Part shown: in pieces, positions 36,459-47,843 of the stretch
How positions within the stretch are numbered: the first letter of the stretch is position 1
How the letters are laid out: every line of letters begins with the position of its first letter
Translations under genes and position numbers: made by a program
Assembly: GCA_037893245.1 (NCBI GenBank)
Contig: JBAIAA010000452.1
Span: forward strand, 620,001-684,000
Length of the DNA: 64,000 bases
Direction: 5' to 3'
Source: Crossaster papposus
Taxonomy: Eukaryota; Echinodermata; Asteroidea; Velatida; Solasteridae
Notes under the pieces: generated by a model
Told to the model about the DNA's origin: nothing
Seen by the model: the letters and a program-made list of their open reading frames with translations, nothing else
The model's database searches: none

Positions 36459-38069
36459 AAAGTGTGCATAAGAAATATGTAAAGGGAAAGAAGTGTGCAT
36501 AAGAAATATGTAAAGGGAAAGAAGTGTGCATAAGAAATATGTAAAGGGAAAGAAGTGTGCATAAGAAATAATAAAGGGAAAGAAGTGTGCATAAGAAATA
36601 TGTAAAGGGAAAGAAGTGTGCATAAGGAATATGTAAAGGGAAAGAAGTGTGCATAAGAAATATGTAACGGGAAAGAAGTGTGCATAAGAAATATGTAAAG
36701 GGAAAGAAGTGTGCATAAGAAATATGTAAAGGGAAAGAAGTGTGCTTAAGAAATATGTAAAGGGAAAGAAGTGTGCATAAGAAATATGTAAAGGGAAATA
36801 AGTGTGCATAAGAAATATGTAAAGGAAAAGAAGTGTGCATAAGAAATATGTAAAGGGAAAGAAGTGTGCATAAGAAATATGTAAAGGGAAAGAAGTGTGC
36901 ATAAGAAATATGTAAAGGGAAAGAAGTGTGCATAAGAAATATGTAAAGGGAAAGAAGTGTGCATAAGAAATATGTAAAGGGAAAGAAGTGTGCATAAGAA
37001 ATATGTAAAGGGAAAGAAGTGTGCATAAGAAATATGTAAAGGGAAAGAAGTGTGCATAAGAAATATGTAAAGGAAAAGAAGTGTGCATAAGAAATATGTA
37101 AAGGGAAAGAAGTATGCATAAGAAATATGTAAAGGGAAAGAAGTGTGCATAAGAAATATGTAAAGGGAAAGAAGTGTGCATAAGAAATATGTAAAGGGAA
37201 AGAAGTGTGCATAAGAAATATGTAAAGGGAAAGAAGTGTGCATAAGAAATATGTAAAGGGAAAGAAGTGTGCATAAGAAATATGTAAAGGGAAATAAGTG
37301 TGAATAAGAAATATGTAAAGGGAAAGAAGTGTGCATAAGAAATATGTAAAGGGAAAGAAGTGTGCATAAGAAATATGTAAAGGGAAAGAAGTGTGCATAA
37401 GAAATATGTAAAGGGAAAGAAGTGTGCATAAGAAATATGTAAAGGGAAAGAAGTGTGCATAAGAAATATGTAAAGGGAAAGAAGTGTGCATAAGAAATAT
37501 GTAAAGGGAAAGAAGTGTGCATAAGAAATATGTAAAGGGAAAGAAGTGTGCATAAGAAATATGTAAAGGGAAAGAAGTGTGCATAAGAAATATGTAAAGG
37601 GAAAGAAGTGTGCATAAGAAATATGTAAAGGAAAAGAAGTGTGCATAAGAAATATGTAAAGGGAAAGAAGTGTGCATAAGAAATATGTAAAGGGAAAGAA
37701 GTGTGCATAAGAAATATGTAAAGGGAAAGAAGTGTGCATAAGAAATATGTAAAGGGAAAGAAGTGTGCATAAGAAATATGTAAAGGGAAAGAAGTGTGCA
37801 TAAGAAATATGTAAAGGGAAATAAGTGTGAATAAGAAATATGTAAAGGGAAAGAAGTGTGCATAAGAAATATGTAAAGGGAAAGAAGTGTGCATAAGAAA
37901 TATGTAAAGGGAAAGAAGTGTGCATAAGAAATATGTAAAGGGAAAGAAGTGTGCATAAGAAATATGTAAAGGGAAAGAAGTGTGCATAAGAAATATGTAA
38001 AGGGAAAGAAGTGTGCATAAGAAATATGTAAAGGGAAAGAAGTGTGCATAAGAAATATGTAAAGGGAAA
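36459..38069 (+). repeat. Higher-order module lacking its insert
   Basis: Begins like the two preceding modules (GGGAAAAAAG at 36459, AAATAATAAAGGG near 36568, GCATAAGGAAT near 36625, GTGCTTAAG at 36745, then GGGAAATAAG and AAAGGAAAAG). No 36-bp insert occurs at +699; instead it continues with other variants, including GAAGTATGCAT near 37114. It looks like a fusion of two module types. Confidence 0.82.
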
Positions 38070-38804
38070 AAAGTGTGCATAAGAAATATGTAAAGGGAAA
38101 GAAGTGTGCATAAGAAATATGTAAAGGGAAAGAAGTGTGCATAAGAAATATGTAAAGGGAAAGAAGTGTGCATAAGAAATAATAAAGGGAAAGAAGTGTG
38201 CATAAGAAATATGTAAAGGGAAAGAAGTGTGCATAAGGAATATGTAAAGGGAAAGAAGTGTGCATAATAAATATGTAACGGGAAAGAAGTGTGCATAAGA
38301 AATATGTAAAGGGAAAGAAGTGTGCATAAGAAATATGTAAAGGGAAAGAAGTGTGCTTAAGAAATATGTAAAGGGAAAGAAGTGTGCATAAGAAATATGT
38401 AAAGGGAAATAAGTGTGCATAAGGAATATGTAAAGGAAAAGAAGTGTGCATAAGAAATATGTAAAGGGAAAGAAGTGTGCATAAGAAATATGTAAAGGGA
38501 AAGAAGTGTGCATAAGAAATATGTAAAGGGAAAGAAGTGTGCATAAGAAATATGTAAAGGAAAAGAAGTGTGCATAAGAAATATGTAAAGGGAAAGAAGT
38601 GTGCATAAGAAATATGTAAAGGGAAAGAAGTGTGCATAAGAAATATGTAAAGGGAAAGAAGTGTGCATAAGAAATATGTAAAGGGAAAGAAGTGTGCATA
38701 AGAAATATGTAAAGGGAAGGAAGTGTGCATAAGAAATATGTAAAGGGAAAGACGTGTGCATAAGAAATAAACACATGATGTGGGAACAAGCCCTCGAGTT
38801 AAAT
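38070..38804 (+). repeat. Higher-order module with insert at +699, copy 4
   Basis: GGGAAAAAAG at 38070, AAATAATAAAGGG near 38180, GTGCTTAAG at 38356, GGGAAGGAAG and AAAGACGTGTGC, then the insert at 38769. Order and spacing match the modules starting at 33631 and 34998. Confidence 0.86.
38769..38804 (+). repeat. 36-bp insert 14
   Basis: Consensus insert 3,072 bp after insert 13, again preceded by GGGAAGGAAG and AAAGACGTGTGC units. Confidence 0.96.
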
Positions 38805-39240
38805 ATGTAAAGGGAAAGAAGTGTGCATAAGAAATATGTAAAGGGAAAGAAGTGTGCATAAGAAATATGTAAAGGGAAAGAAGTGTGCATAAGAAATATG
38901 TAAAGGGAAAGAAGTGTGCATAAGAAATATGTAAAGGGAAAAAAGTGTGCATAAGAAATATGTAAAGGGAAAGAAGTGTGCATAAGAAATATGTAAAGGG
39001 AAAGAAGTGTGCATAAGAAATATGTAAAGGGAAAGAAGTGTGCATAAGAAATATGTAAAGGGAAAGAAGTGTGCATAAGAAATATGTAAAGGGAAAGAAG
39101 TGTGCATAAGAAATATGTAAAGGGAAAGAAGTGTGCATAAGAAATATGTAAAGGGAAAGAAGTGTGCATAAGAAATATGTAAAGGGAAAGAAGTGTGCAT
39201 AAGAAATATGTAAAGGGAAAGAAGTGTGCATAAGACATAT
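38769..39240 (+). repeat. Segment duplicated from 3,072 bp upstream, copy 2
   Basis: Carries the insert, the +138 GGGAAAAAAG unit and the AAGACATATG variant in register with 35697-36170. It is the start of the module that ends at the variant insert at 40510. Confidence 0.88.
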
Positions 39241-40509
39241 GTAAAGGGAAAGAAGTGTGCATAAGAAATATGTAAAGGGAAAGAAGTGTGCATAAGAAAT
39301 ATGTAAAGGGAAAGAAGTGTGCATAAGAAATATGTAAAGGGAAAGAAGTGTGCATAAGAAATATGTAAAGGGAAAGAAGTGTGCATAAGAAATATGTAAA
39401 GGGAAAGAAGTGTGCATAAGAAATATGTAAAGGGAAAGAAGTGTGCATAAGAAATATGTAAAGGAAAAGAAGTGTGCATAAGAAATATGTAAAGGGAAAG
39501 AAGTATGCATAAGAAATATGTAAAGGGAAAGAAGTGTGCATAAGAAATATGTAAAGGGAAAGAAGTGTGCATAAGAAATATGTAAAGGGAAAGAAGTGTG
39601 CATAAGAAATATGTAAAGGGAAAGAAGTGTGCATAAGAAATATGTAAAGGAAAAGAAGTGTGCATAAGAAATATGTAAAGGGAAAGAAGTGTGCATAAGA
39701 AATATGTAAAGGGAAAGAAGTGTGCATAAGAAATATGTAAAGGGAAAGAAGTGTGCATAAGAAATATGTAAAGGGAAAGAAGTGTGCATAAGAAATATGT
39801 AAAGGGAAAGAAGTGTGCATAAGAAATATGTAAAGGGAAAGAAGTGTGCATAATAAATATGTAAAGGGAAAGAAGTGTGCATAAGAAATATGTAAAGGGA
39901 AAGAAGTGTGCATAAGAAATATGTAAAGGGAAAGAAGTGTGCATAATAAATATGTAAAGGGAAAGAAGTGTGCATAAGAAATATGTAAAGGGAAAGAAGT
40001 GTGCATAAGAAATATGTAAAGGGAAAGAAGTGTGCATAAGAAATATGTAAAGGGAAAGAAGTGTGCATAAGAAATATGTAAAGGGAAAGAAGTGTGCATA
40101 AGAAATATGTAAAGGGAAAGAAGTGTGCATAAGAAATATGTAAAGGGAAAGAAGTGTGCATAAGAAATATGTAAAGGAAAAGAAGTGTGCATAAGAAATA
40201 TGTAAAGGGAAAGAAGTGTGCATAAGAAATATGTAAAGGGAAAGAAGTGTGCATAAGAAATATGTAAAGGGAAAGAAGTGTGCATAAGAAATATGTAAAG
40301 GGAAAGAAGTGTGCATAAGAAATATGTAAAGGGAAAGAAGTGTGCATAAGAAATATGTAAAGGGAAAGAAGTGTGCATAAGAAATATGTAAAGGGAAAGA
40401 AGTGTGCATAAGAAATATGTAAAGGGAAAGAAGTGTGCATAAGAAATATGTAAAGGGAAAGAAGTGTGCATAAGAAATATGTAAAGGGAAAGAAGTGTGC
40501 ATAAGAAAT

Positions 40510-40545
40510 AAACACATGATGTGTGAACAAGCCCTCGAGTTAAAT
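40510..40545 (+). repeat. 36-bp insert 15, GTGTGAAC variant
   Basis: A G-to-T change gives GATGTGTGAACAAG. The same private variant is seen only at 42534. Confidence 0.96.
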
Positions 40546-40793
40546 ATGTAAAGGGAAAGAAGTGTGCATAAGAAATATGTAAAGGGAAAGAAGTGTGCAT
40601 AAGAAATATGTAAAGGGAAAGAAGTGTGCATAAGAAATATGTAAAGGGAAAGAAGTGTGCATAAGAAATATGTAAAGGGAAAGAAGTGTGCATAAGAAAT
40701 ATGTAAAGGGAAAGAAGTGTGCATAAGAAATATGTAAAGGGAAGGAAGTGTGCATAAGAAATATGTAAAGGGAAAAAAGTGTGCATAAGAAAT

Positions 40794-40829
40794 AAACACA
40801 TGATGTGGGAACAAGCCCTCGAGTTAAAT
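40794..40829 (+). repeat. 36-bp insert 16
   Basis: Consensus insert eight 31-bp steps after the end of insert 15; opens copy 2 of the 2,025-bp repeat. Confidence 0.96.
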
Positions 40830-42533
40830 ATGTAAAGGGAAAGAAGTGTGCATAATAAATATGTAAAGGGAAAGAAGTGTGCATAAGAAATATGTAAAGG
40901 GAAAGAAGTGTGCATAAGAAATATGTAAAGGGAAAGAAGTGTGCATAAGAAATATGTAAAGGGAAAGAAGTGTGCATAAGAAATATGTAAAGGGAAAGAA
41001 GTGTGCATAAGAAATATGTAAAGGGAAAGAAGTGTGCATAAGAAATATGTAAAGGGAAATAAGAGTGCATAAGAAATATGTAAAGGGAAAGAAGTGTGCA
41101 TAAGAAATATGTAAAGGGAAAGAAGTGTGCATAAGAAATATGTAAAGGGAAAGAAGTGTGCATAACAAATATGTAAAGGGAAAGAAGTGTGCATAAGAAA
41201 TATGTAAAGGGAAAGAAGTGTGCATAAGAAATATGTAAAGGGAAAGAAGTGTGCATAAGAAATATGTAAAGGGAAAGAAGTGTGCATAAGAAATATGTAA
41301 AGGGAAAGAAGTGTGCATAAGAAATATGTAAAGGGAAAGAAGTGTGCATAAGAAATATGTAAAGGGAAAGAAGTGTGCATAAGAAATATGTAAAGGGAAA
41401 GAAGTGTGCATAAGAAATATGTAAAGGGAAAGAAGTGTGCATAAGAAATATGTAAAGGGAAAGAAGTGTGCATAAGAAATATGTAAAGGGAAAGAAGTGT
41501 GCATAAGAAATATGTAAAGGAAAAGAAGTGTGCATAAGAAATATGTAAAGGGAAAGAAGTATGCATAAGAAATATGTAAAGGGAAAGAAGTGTGCATAAG
41601 AAATATGTAAAGGGAAAGAAGTGTGCATAAGAAATATGTAAAGGGAAAGAAGTGTGCATAAGAAATATGTAAAGGGAAAGAAGTGTGCATAAGAAATATG
41701 TAAAGGGAAAGAAGTGTGCATAAGAAATATGTAAAGGGAAAGAAGTGTGCATAAGAAATATGTAAGGGAAAGAAGTGTGCATAAGAAATATGTAAAGGGA
41801 AAGAAGTGTGCATAAGAAATATGTAAAGGGAAAGAAGTGTGCATAAGAAATATGTAAAGGGAAAGAAGTGTGCATAATAAATATGTAAAGGGAAAGAAGT
41901 GTGCATAAGAAATATGTAAAGGGAAAGAAGTGTGCATAAGAAATATGTAAAGGGAAAGAAGTGTGCATAAGAAATATGTAAAGGGAAAGAAGTGTGCATA
42001 AGAAATATGTAAAGGGAAAGAAGTGTGCATAAGAAATATGTAAAGGGAAAGAAGTGTGCATAAGAAATATGTAAAGGGAAAGAAGTGTGCATAAGAAATA
42101 TGTAAAGGGAAAGAAGTGTGCATAAGAAATATGTAAAGGGAAAGAAGTGTGCATAAGAAATATGTAAAGGAAAAGAAGTGTGCATAAGAAATATGTAAAG
42201 GGAAAGAAGTGTGCATAAGAAATATGTAAAGGGAAAGAAGTGTGCATAAGAAATATGTAAAGGGAAAGAAGTGTGCATAAGAAATATGTAAAGGGAAAGA
42301 AGTGTGCATAAGAAATATGTAAAGGGAAAGAAGTGTGCATAAGAAATATGTAAAGGGAAAGAAGTGTGCATAAGAAATATGTAAAGGGAAAGAAGTGTGC
42401 ATAAGAAATATGTAAAGGGAAAGAAGTGTGCATAAGAAATATGTAAAGGGAAAGAAGTGTGCATAAGAAATATGTAAAGGGAAAGAAGTGTGCATAAGAA
42501 ATATGTAAAGGGAAAGAAGTGTGCATAAGAAAT

Positions 42534-42569
42534 AAACACATGATGTGTGAACAAGCCCTCGAGTTAAAT
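42534..42569 (+). repeat. 36-bp insert 17, GTGTGAAC variant
   Basis: Shares the G-to-T variant of insert 15, as expected if the two were duplicated together. Confidence 0.96.
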
Positions 42570-43499
42570 ATGTAAAGGGAAAGAAGTGTGCATAAGAAAT
42601 ATGTAAAGTGAAATAAGTGTGCATAAGAAATATGTAAAGGGAAAGAAGTGTGCATAAGAAATATGTAAAGGGAACGAAGTGTGCATAAGAAATATGTAAA
42701 GGGAAAGAAGTGTGCATAAGAAATATGTAAAGGAAAAGAAGTGTGCATAAGAAATATGTAAAGGGAAATAAGTGTGCATAAGAAATATGTAAAGGGAAAG
42801 AAGTGTGCATAAGAAATATGTAAAGGGAAAGAAGTGTGCATAAGAAATATGTAAAGGGAAAGAAGTGTGCATAAGAAATATGTAAAGGGAAAGAAGTGTG
42901 CATAAGAAATATGTAAAGGGAAAGAAGTGTGCATAAGAAATATGTAAAGGGAAAGAAGTGTGCATAAGAAATATGTAAAGGGAAAGAAGTGTGCATAAGA
43001 AATATGTAAAGGGAAAGAGGTGTGCATAAGAAATATGTAAAGGGAAAGAAGTGTGCATAAGAAATATGTAAAGGGAAAGAAGTGTGCATAAGAAATATGT
43101 AAAGGGAAAGAGGTGTGCATAAGAAATATGTAAAGGGAAAGAAGTGTGCATAAGAAATATTTAAAGGGAAAGAAGTGTGCATAAGAAATATGTAAAGGGA
43201 AAGAAGTGTGCATAAGAAATATGTAAAGGGAAAGAAGTGTGCATAAGAAATGTGTAAGGGGAAGGAAGTGTGCATAAGAAATATGTAAAGGGAAATAAGT
43301 GTGCATAAGAAATATGTAAAGGGAAAGAAGTGTGCATAAGAAATATGTAAAGGGAAAGAAGTGTGCATAAGAAATATGTAAGGGGAAAGAAGTGTGCATA
43401 AGAAATATGTAAAGGGAAAGAAGTGTGCATAAGAAATATGTAAAGGGAAAGAAGTGTGCATAAGAAATATGTAAAGGGAAAGAAGTGTGCATAAGAAAT

Positions 43500-43535
43500 A
43501 AACACATGATGTGGGAACAAGCCCTCGAGTTAAAT
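43500..43535 (+). repeat. 36-bp insert 18, first of a 129-bp doublet
   Basis: Consensus insert, preceded by an AAGGGG unit 118 bp upstream. Its partner starts 129 bp later. Confidence 0.96.
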
Positions 43536-43628
43536 ATGTAAAGGGAAAAAAGTGTGCATAAGAAATATGTAAAGGGAAAGAAGTGTGCATAAGAAATATG
43601 TAAAGGGAAAGAAGTGTGCATAAGAAAT

Positions 43629-43664
43629 AAACACATGATGTGGGAACAAGCCCTCGAGTTAAAT
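43629..43664 (+). repeat. 36-bp insert 19, second of a doublet
   Basis: Consensus insert, 93 bp (three unit lengths) after the end of insert 18. Confidence 0.96.
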
Positions 43665-44067
43665 ATGTAAAGGGAAAGAAGTGTGCATAAGAAATATGTA
43701 AAGGGAAAGAAGTGTGCATAAGAAATATGTAAAGAAAAAGAAGTGTGCATAAGAAATATGTAAAGGGAAAGAAGTGTGCATAAGAAATATGTAAAGGGAA
43801 AGAAGTGTGCATAATAAATATGTAAAGGGAAAGAAGTGTGCATAAGAAATATGTAAAGGGAAAGAAGTGTGCATAAGAAATATGTAAAGGGAAAGAAGTG
43901 TGCATAAGAAATATGTAAAGGGAAAGAAGTGTGCATAAGAAATATGTAAAGGGAAAGAAGTGTGCATAAGAAATATGTAAAGGGAAAGAAGTGTGCATAA
44001 GAAATATGTAAAGGGAAAGAAGTGTGCATAAGAAATATGTAAAGGGAAAGAAGTGTGCATAAGAAAT

Positions 44068-44103
44068 AAACACATCATGTGGGAACAAGCCCTCGAGTTA
44101 AAT
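44068..44103 (+). repeat. 36-bp insert 20, CATCATG variant
   Basis: Central G of CACATGATGTG is C, giving CACATCATGTG. Opens an 811-bp module. Confidence 0.96.
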
Positions 44104-44878
44104 ATGTAAAGGGAAAGAAGTGTGCATAAGAAATATGTAAAGGGAAAGAAGTGTGCATAAGAAATATGTAAAGGGAAAGAAGTGTGCATAAGAAATATGT
44201 AAAGGGAAAGAAGTGTGCATAAGAAATATGTAAAGGGAAAGAAGTGTGCATAATAAATATGTAAAGGGAAAGAAGTGTGCATAAGAAATATGTAAAGGGA
44301 AAGAAGTGTGCATAAGAAGTATGTAAAGGGAAAGAAGTGTGCATAAGAAATATGTAAAGGGAAAGAAGTGTGCATAAGAAATATGTAAAGGGAAAGAAGT
44401 GTGCATAAGAAATATGTAAAGGGAAAGAAGTGTGCATAATAAATATGTAAAGGGAAAGAAGTGTGCATAAGAAATATGTAAAGGGAAAGAAGTGTGCATA
44501 AGAAGTATGTAAAGGGAAAGAAGTGTGCATAAGAAATATGTAAAGGGAAAGAAGTGTGCATAAGAAATATGTAAAGGGAAAGAAGTGTGCATAAGAAATA
44601 TGTAAAGGGAAAGAAGTGTGCATAAGAAATATGTAAAGGGAAAGAAGTGTGCATAAGAAATATGTAAAGGGAAAGAAGTGTGCATAAGAAATATGTAAAG
44701 GGAAAGAAGTGTGCATAAGAAATATGTAAAGGGAAAGAAGTGTGCATAAGAAATATGTAAAGGGAAAGAAGTGTGCATAAGAAATATGTAAAGGGAAAGA
44801 AGTGTGCATAAGAAATATGTAAAGGGAAAGAAGTGTGCATAAGAAATATGTAAAGGGAAAGAAGTGTGCATAAGAAAT
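44068..44878 (+). repeat. 811-bp module, copy 1 of 3
   Basis: Opens with an insert carrying the private CACATCATGTG variant. It contains two G20-to-T units (near 44252 and 44439), each followed two units later by an AGAAGTATG unit (near 44318 and 44505). The same layout recurs at 44879 and 47033. Confidence 0.9.
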
Positions 44879-44914
44879 AAACACATCATGTGGGAACAAG
44901 CCCTCGAGTTAAAT
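44879..44914 (+). repeat. 36-bp insert 21, CATCATG variant
   Basis: Same central variant as insert 20, 811 bp downstream. Confidence 0.96.
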
Positions 44915-45689
44915 ATGTAAAGGGAAAGAAGTGTGCATAAGAAATATGTAAAGGGAAAGAAGTGTGCATAAGAAATATGTAAAGGGAAAGAAGTGTGCAT
45001 AAGAAATATGTAAAGGGAAAGAAGTGTGCATAAGAAATATGTAAAGGGAAAGAAGTGTGCATAATAAATATGTAAAGGGAAAGAAGTGTGCATAAGAAAT
45101 ATGTAAAGGGAAAGAAGTGTGCATAAGAAGTATGTAAAGGGAAAGAAGTGTGCATAAAAAATATGTAAAGGGAAAGAAGTGTGCATAAGAAATATGTAAA
45201 GGGAAAGAAGTGTGCATAAGAAATATGTAAAGGGAAAGAAGTGTGCATAATAAATATGTAAAGGGAAAGAAGTGTGCATAAGAAATATGTAAAGGGAAAG
45301 AAGTGTGCATAAGAAGTATGTAAAGGGAAAGAAGTGTGCATAAGAAATATGTAAAGGGAAAGAAGTGTGCATAAGAAATATGTAAAGGGAAAGAAGTGTG
45401 CATAAGAAATATGTAAAGGGAAAGAAGTGTGCATAAGAAATATGTAAAGGGAAAGAAGTGTGCATAAGAAATATGTAAATAGAAAGAAGTGTGCATAAGA
45501 AATATGTAAAGGGAAAGAAGTGTGCATAAGAAATATGTAAAGGGAAAGAAGTGTGCATAAGAAATATGTAAAGGGAAAGAAGTGTGCATAAGAAATATGT
45601 AAAGGGAAAGAAGTGTGCATAAGAAATATGTAAAGGGAAAGAAGTGTGCATAAGAAATATGTAAAGGGAAAGAAGTGTGCATAAGAAAT
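44879..45689 (+). repeat. 811-bp module, copy 2 of 3
   Basis: Directly adjoins copy 1 and has the same CACATCATGTG insert and paired marks 811 bp on (G20-to-T near 45063 and 45250). It gained a private GCATAAAAAAT unit near 45155. Confidence 0.9.
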
Positions 45690-46464
45690 ATGTAAAGGGA
45701 AAGAAGTGTGCATAAGAAATATGTAAAGGGAAAGAAGTGTGCATAAGAAATATGTAAAGGGAAAGAAGTGTGCATAAGAAATATGTAAAGGGAAAGAAGT
45801 GTGCATAAGAAATATGTAAAGGGAAAGAAGTGTGCATAAGAAATATGTAAAGGGAAAGAAGTGTGCATAAGAAATATGTAAAGGGAAAGAAGTGTGCATA
45901 AGAAATATGTAAAGGGAAAGAAGTGTGCATAAGAAATATGTAAAGGGAAAGAAGTGTGCATAAGAAATATGTAAAGGGAAAGAGGTGTGCATAAGAAATA
46001 TGTAAAGGGAAAGAAGTGTGCATAAGAAATATGTAAAGGGAAAGAAGTGTGCATAAGAAATATGTAAAGGGAAAGAGGTGTGCATAAGAAATATCTAAAG
46101 GGAAAGAAGTGTGCATAAGAAATATTTAAAGGGAAAGAAGTGTGCATAAGAAATATGTAAAGGGAAAGAAGTGTGCATAAGAAATATGTAAAGGGAAAGA
46201 AGTGTGCATAAGAAATGTGTAAGGGGAAGGAAGTGTGCATAAGAAATATGTAAAGGGAAATAAGTGTGCATAAGAAATATGTAAAGGGAAAGAAGTGTGC
46301 ATAAGAAATATGTAAAGGGAAAGAAGTGTGCATAAGAAATATGTAAGGGGAAAGAAGTGTGCATAAGAAATATGTAAAGGGAAAGAAGTGTGCATAAGAA
46401 ATATGTAAAGGGAAAGAAGTGTGCATAAGAAATATGTAAAGGGAAAGAAGTGTGCATAAGAAAT

Positions 46465-46500
46465 AAACACATGATGTGGGAACAAGCCCTCGAGTTAAAT
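46465..46500 (+). repeat. 36-bp insert 22, first of a 129-bp doublet
   Basis: Consensus insert, duplicated partner of insert 18 at +2,965 bp. Confidence 0.96.
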
Positions 46501-46593
46501 ATGTAAAGGGAAAGAAGTGTGCATAAGAAATATGTAAAGGGAAAGAAGTGTGCATAAGAAATATGTAAAGGGAAAGAAGTGTGCATAAGAAAT

Positions 46594-46629
46594 AAACACA
46601 TGATGTGGGAACAAGCCCTCGAGTTAAAT
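46594..46629 (+). repeat. 36-bp insert 23, second of a doublet
   Basis: Consensus insert, duplicated partner of insert 19 at +2,965 bp. Confidence 0.96.
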
Positions 46630-47032
46630 ATGTAAAGGGAAAGAAGTGTGCATAAGAAATATGTAAAGGGAAAGAAGTGTGCATAAGAAATATGTAAAGA
46701 AAAAGAAGTGTGCATAAGAAATATGTAAAGGGAAAGAAGTGTGCATAAGAAATATGTAAAGGGAAAGAAGTGTGCATAATAAATATGTAAAGGGAAAGAA
46801 GTGTGCATAAGAAATATGTAAAGGGAAAGAAGTGTGCATAAGAAATATGTAAAGGGAAAGAAGTGTGCATAAGAAATATGTAAAGGGAAAGAAGTGTGCA
46901 TAAGAAATATGTAAAGGGAAAGAAGTGTGCATAAGAAATATGTAAAGGGAAAGAAGTGTGCATAAGAAATATGTAAAGGGAAAGAAGTGTGCATAAGAAA
47001 TATGTAAAGGGAAAGAAGTGTGCATAAGAAAT

Positions 47033-47068
47033 AAACACATCATGTGGGAACAAGCCCTCGAGTTAAAT
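47033..47068 (+). repeat. 36-bp insert 24, CATCATG variant
   Basis: Same CACATCATGTG variant as inserts 20 and 21; partner of insert 20 at +2,965 bp. Confidence 0.96.
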
Positions 47069-47843
47069 ATGTAAAGGGAAAGAAGTGTGCATAAGAAATA
47101 TGTAAAGGGAAAGAAGTGTGCATAAGAAATATGTAAAGGGAAAGAAGTGTGCATAAGAAATATGTAAAGGGAAAGAAGTGTGCATAAGAAATATGTAAAG
47201 GGAAAGAAGTGTGCATAATAAATATGTAAAGGGAAAGAAGTGTGCATAAGAAATATGTAAAGGGAAAGAAGTGTGCATAAGAAGTATGTAAAGGGAAAGA
47301 AGTGTGCATAAGAAATATGTAAAGGGAAAGAAGTGTGCATAAGAAATATGTAAAGGGAAAGAAGTGTGCATAAGAAATATGTAAAGGGAAAGAAGTGTGC
47401 ATAATAAATATGTAAAGGGAAAGAAGTGTGCATAAGAAATATGTAAAGGGAAAGAAGTGTGCATAAGAAGTATGTAAAGGGAAAGAAGTGTGCATAAGAA
47501 ATATGTAAAGGGAAAGAAGTGTGCATAAGAAATATGTAAAGGGAAAGAAGTGTGCATAAGAAATATGTAAAGGGAAAGAAGTGTGCATAAGAAATATGTA
47601 AAGGGAAAGAAGTGTGCATAAGAAATATGTAAAGGGAAAGAAGTGTGCATAAGAAATATGTAAAGGGAAAGAAGTGTGCATAAGAAATATGTAAAGGGAA
47701 AGAAGTGTGCATAAGAAATATGTAAAGGGAAAGAAGTGTGCATAAGAAATATGTAAAGGGAAAGAAGTGTGCATAAGAAATATGTAAAGGGAAAGAAGTG
47801 TGCATAAGAAATATGTAAAGGGAAAGAAGTGTGCATAAGAAAT
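47033..47843 (+). repeat. 811-bp module, copy 3 of 3
   Basis: Third module opened by a CACATCATGTG insert, with G20-to-T units near 47217 and 47404 and AGAAGTATG units near 47283 and 47470. It was carried here as part of the 2,965-bp duplication. Confidence 0.9.

Larger units (their letters stand above)
38769..40793 (+). repeat. Higher-order repeat of about 2,025 bp, copy 1
   Basis: Runs from the insert at 38769 over exactly 55 unit lengths to the insert at 40510, which has the private GATGTGTGAAC variant, then 8 units to the insert at 40794. The same 55-unit spacing and private variant recur at 40794-42569. Internal marks (AAAGGAAAAG followed by GAAGTATGCAT at 39465/39505 and 41521/41561) are offset by one extra unit, so units were gained and lost after duplication. 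Confidence 0.8.
40794..42569 (+). repeat. Higher-order repeat of about 2,025 bp, copy 2
   Basis: Starts at the insert at 40794 and ends at the insert at 42534, which carries the GATGTGTGAAC variant also found at 40510. It contains one unit with a lost A (TGTAAGGGAAAG near 41765), so it is one base shorter than copy 1. Confidence 0.8.
43019..44878 (+). repeat. Higher-order repeat, offset 2,965 bp, copy 1
   Basis: Marks matching 2,965 bp downstream: GAAAGAGGTG at 43019 and 43112 (45984, 46077), ATATTTAAAG near 43161 (46126), the unusual TGTGTAAGGGGAAGGAAG unit near 43252 (46217), AAGGGG at 43382 (46347), inserts at 43500, 43629 and 44068 (46465, 46594, 47033), and AAAGAAAAAG at 43734 (46699). 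The match continues through the 811-bp module that starts at the 44068 insert. Confidence 0.92.
45984..47843 (+). repeat. Higher-order repeat, offset 2,965 bp, copy 2
   Basis: Repeats the point variants and three inserts of 43019-44878 in register. The first copy is followed by another insert (44879), but nothing equivalent occurs at 47844, so the match ends there. Confidence 0.9.
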
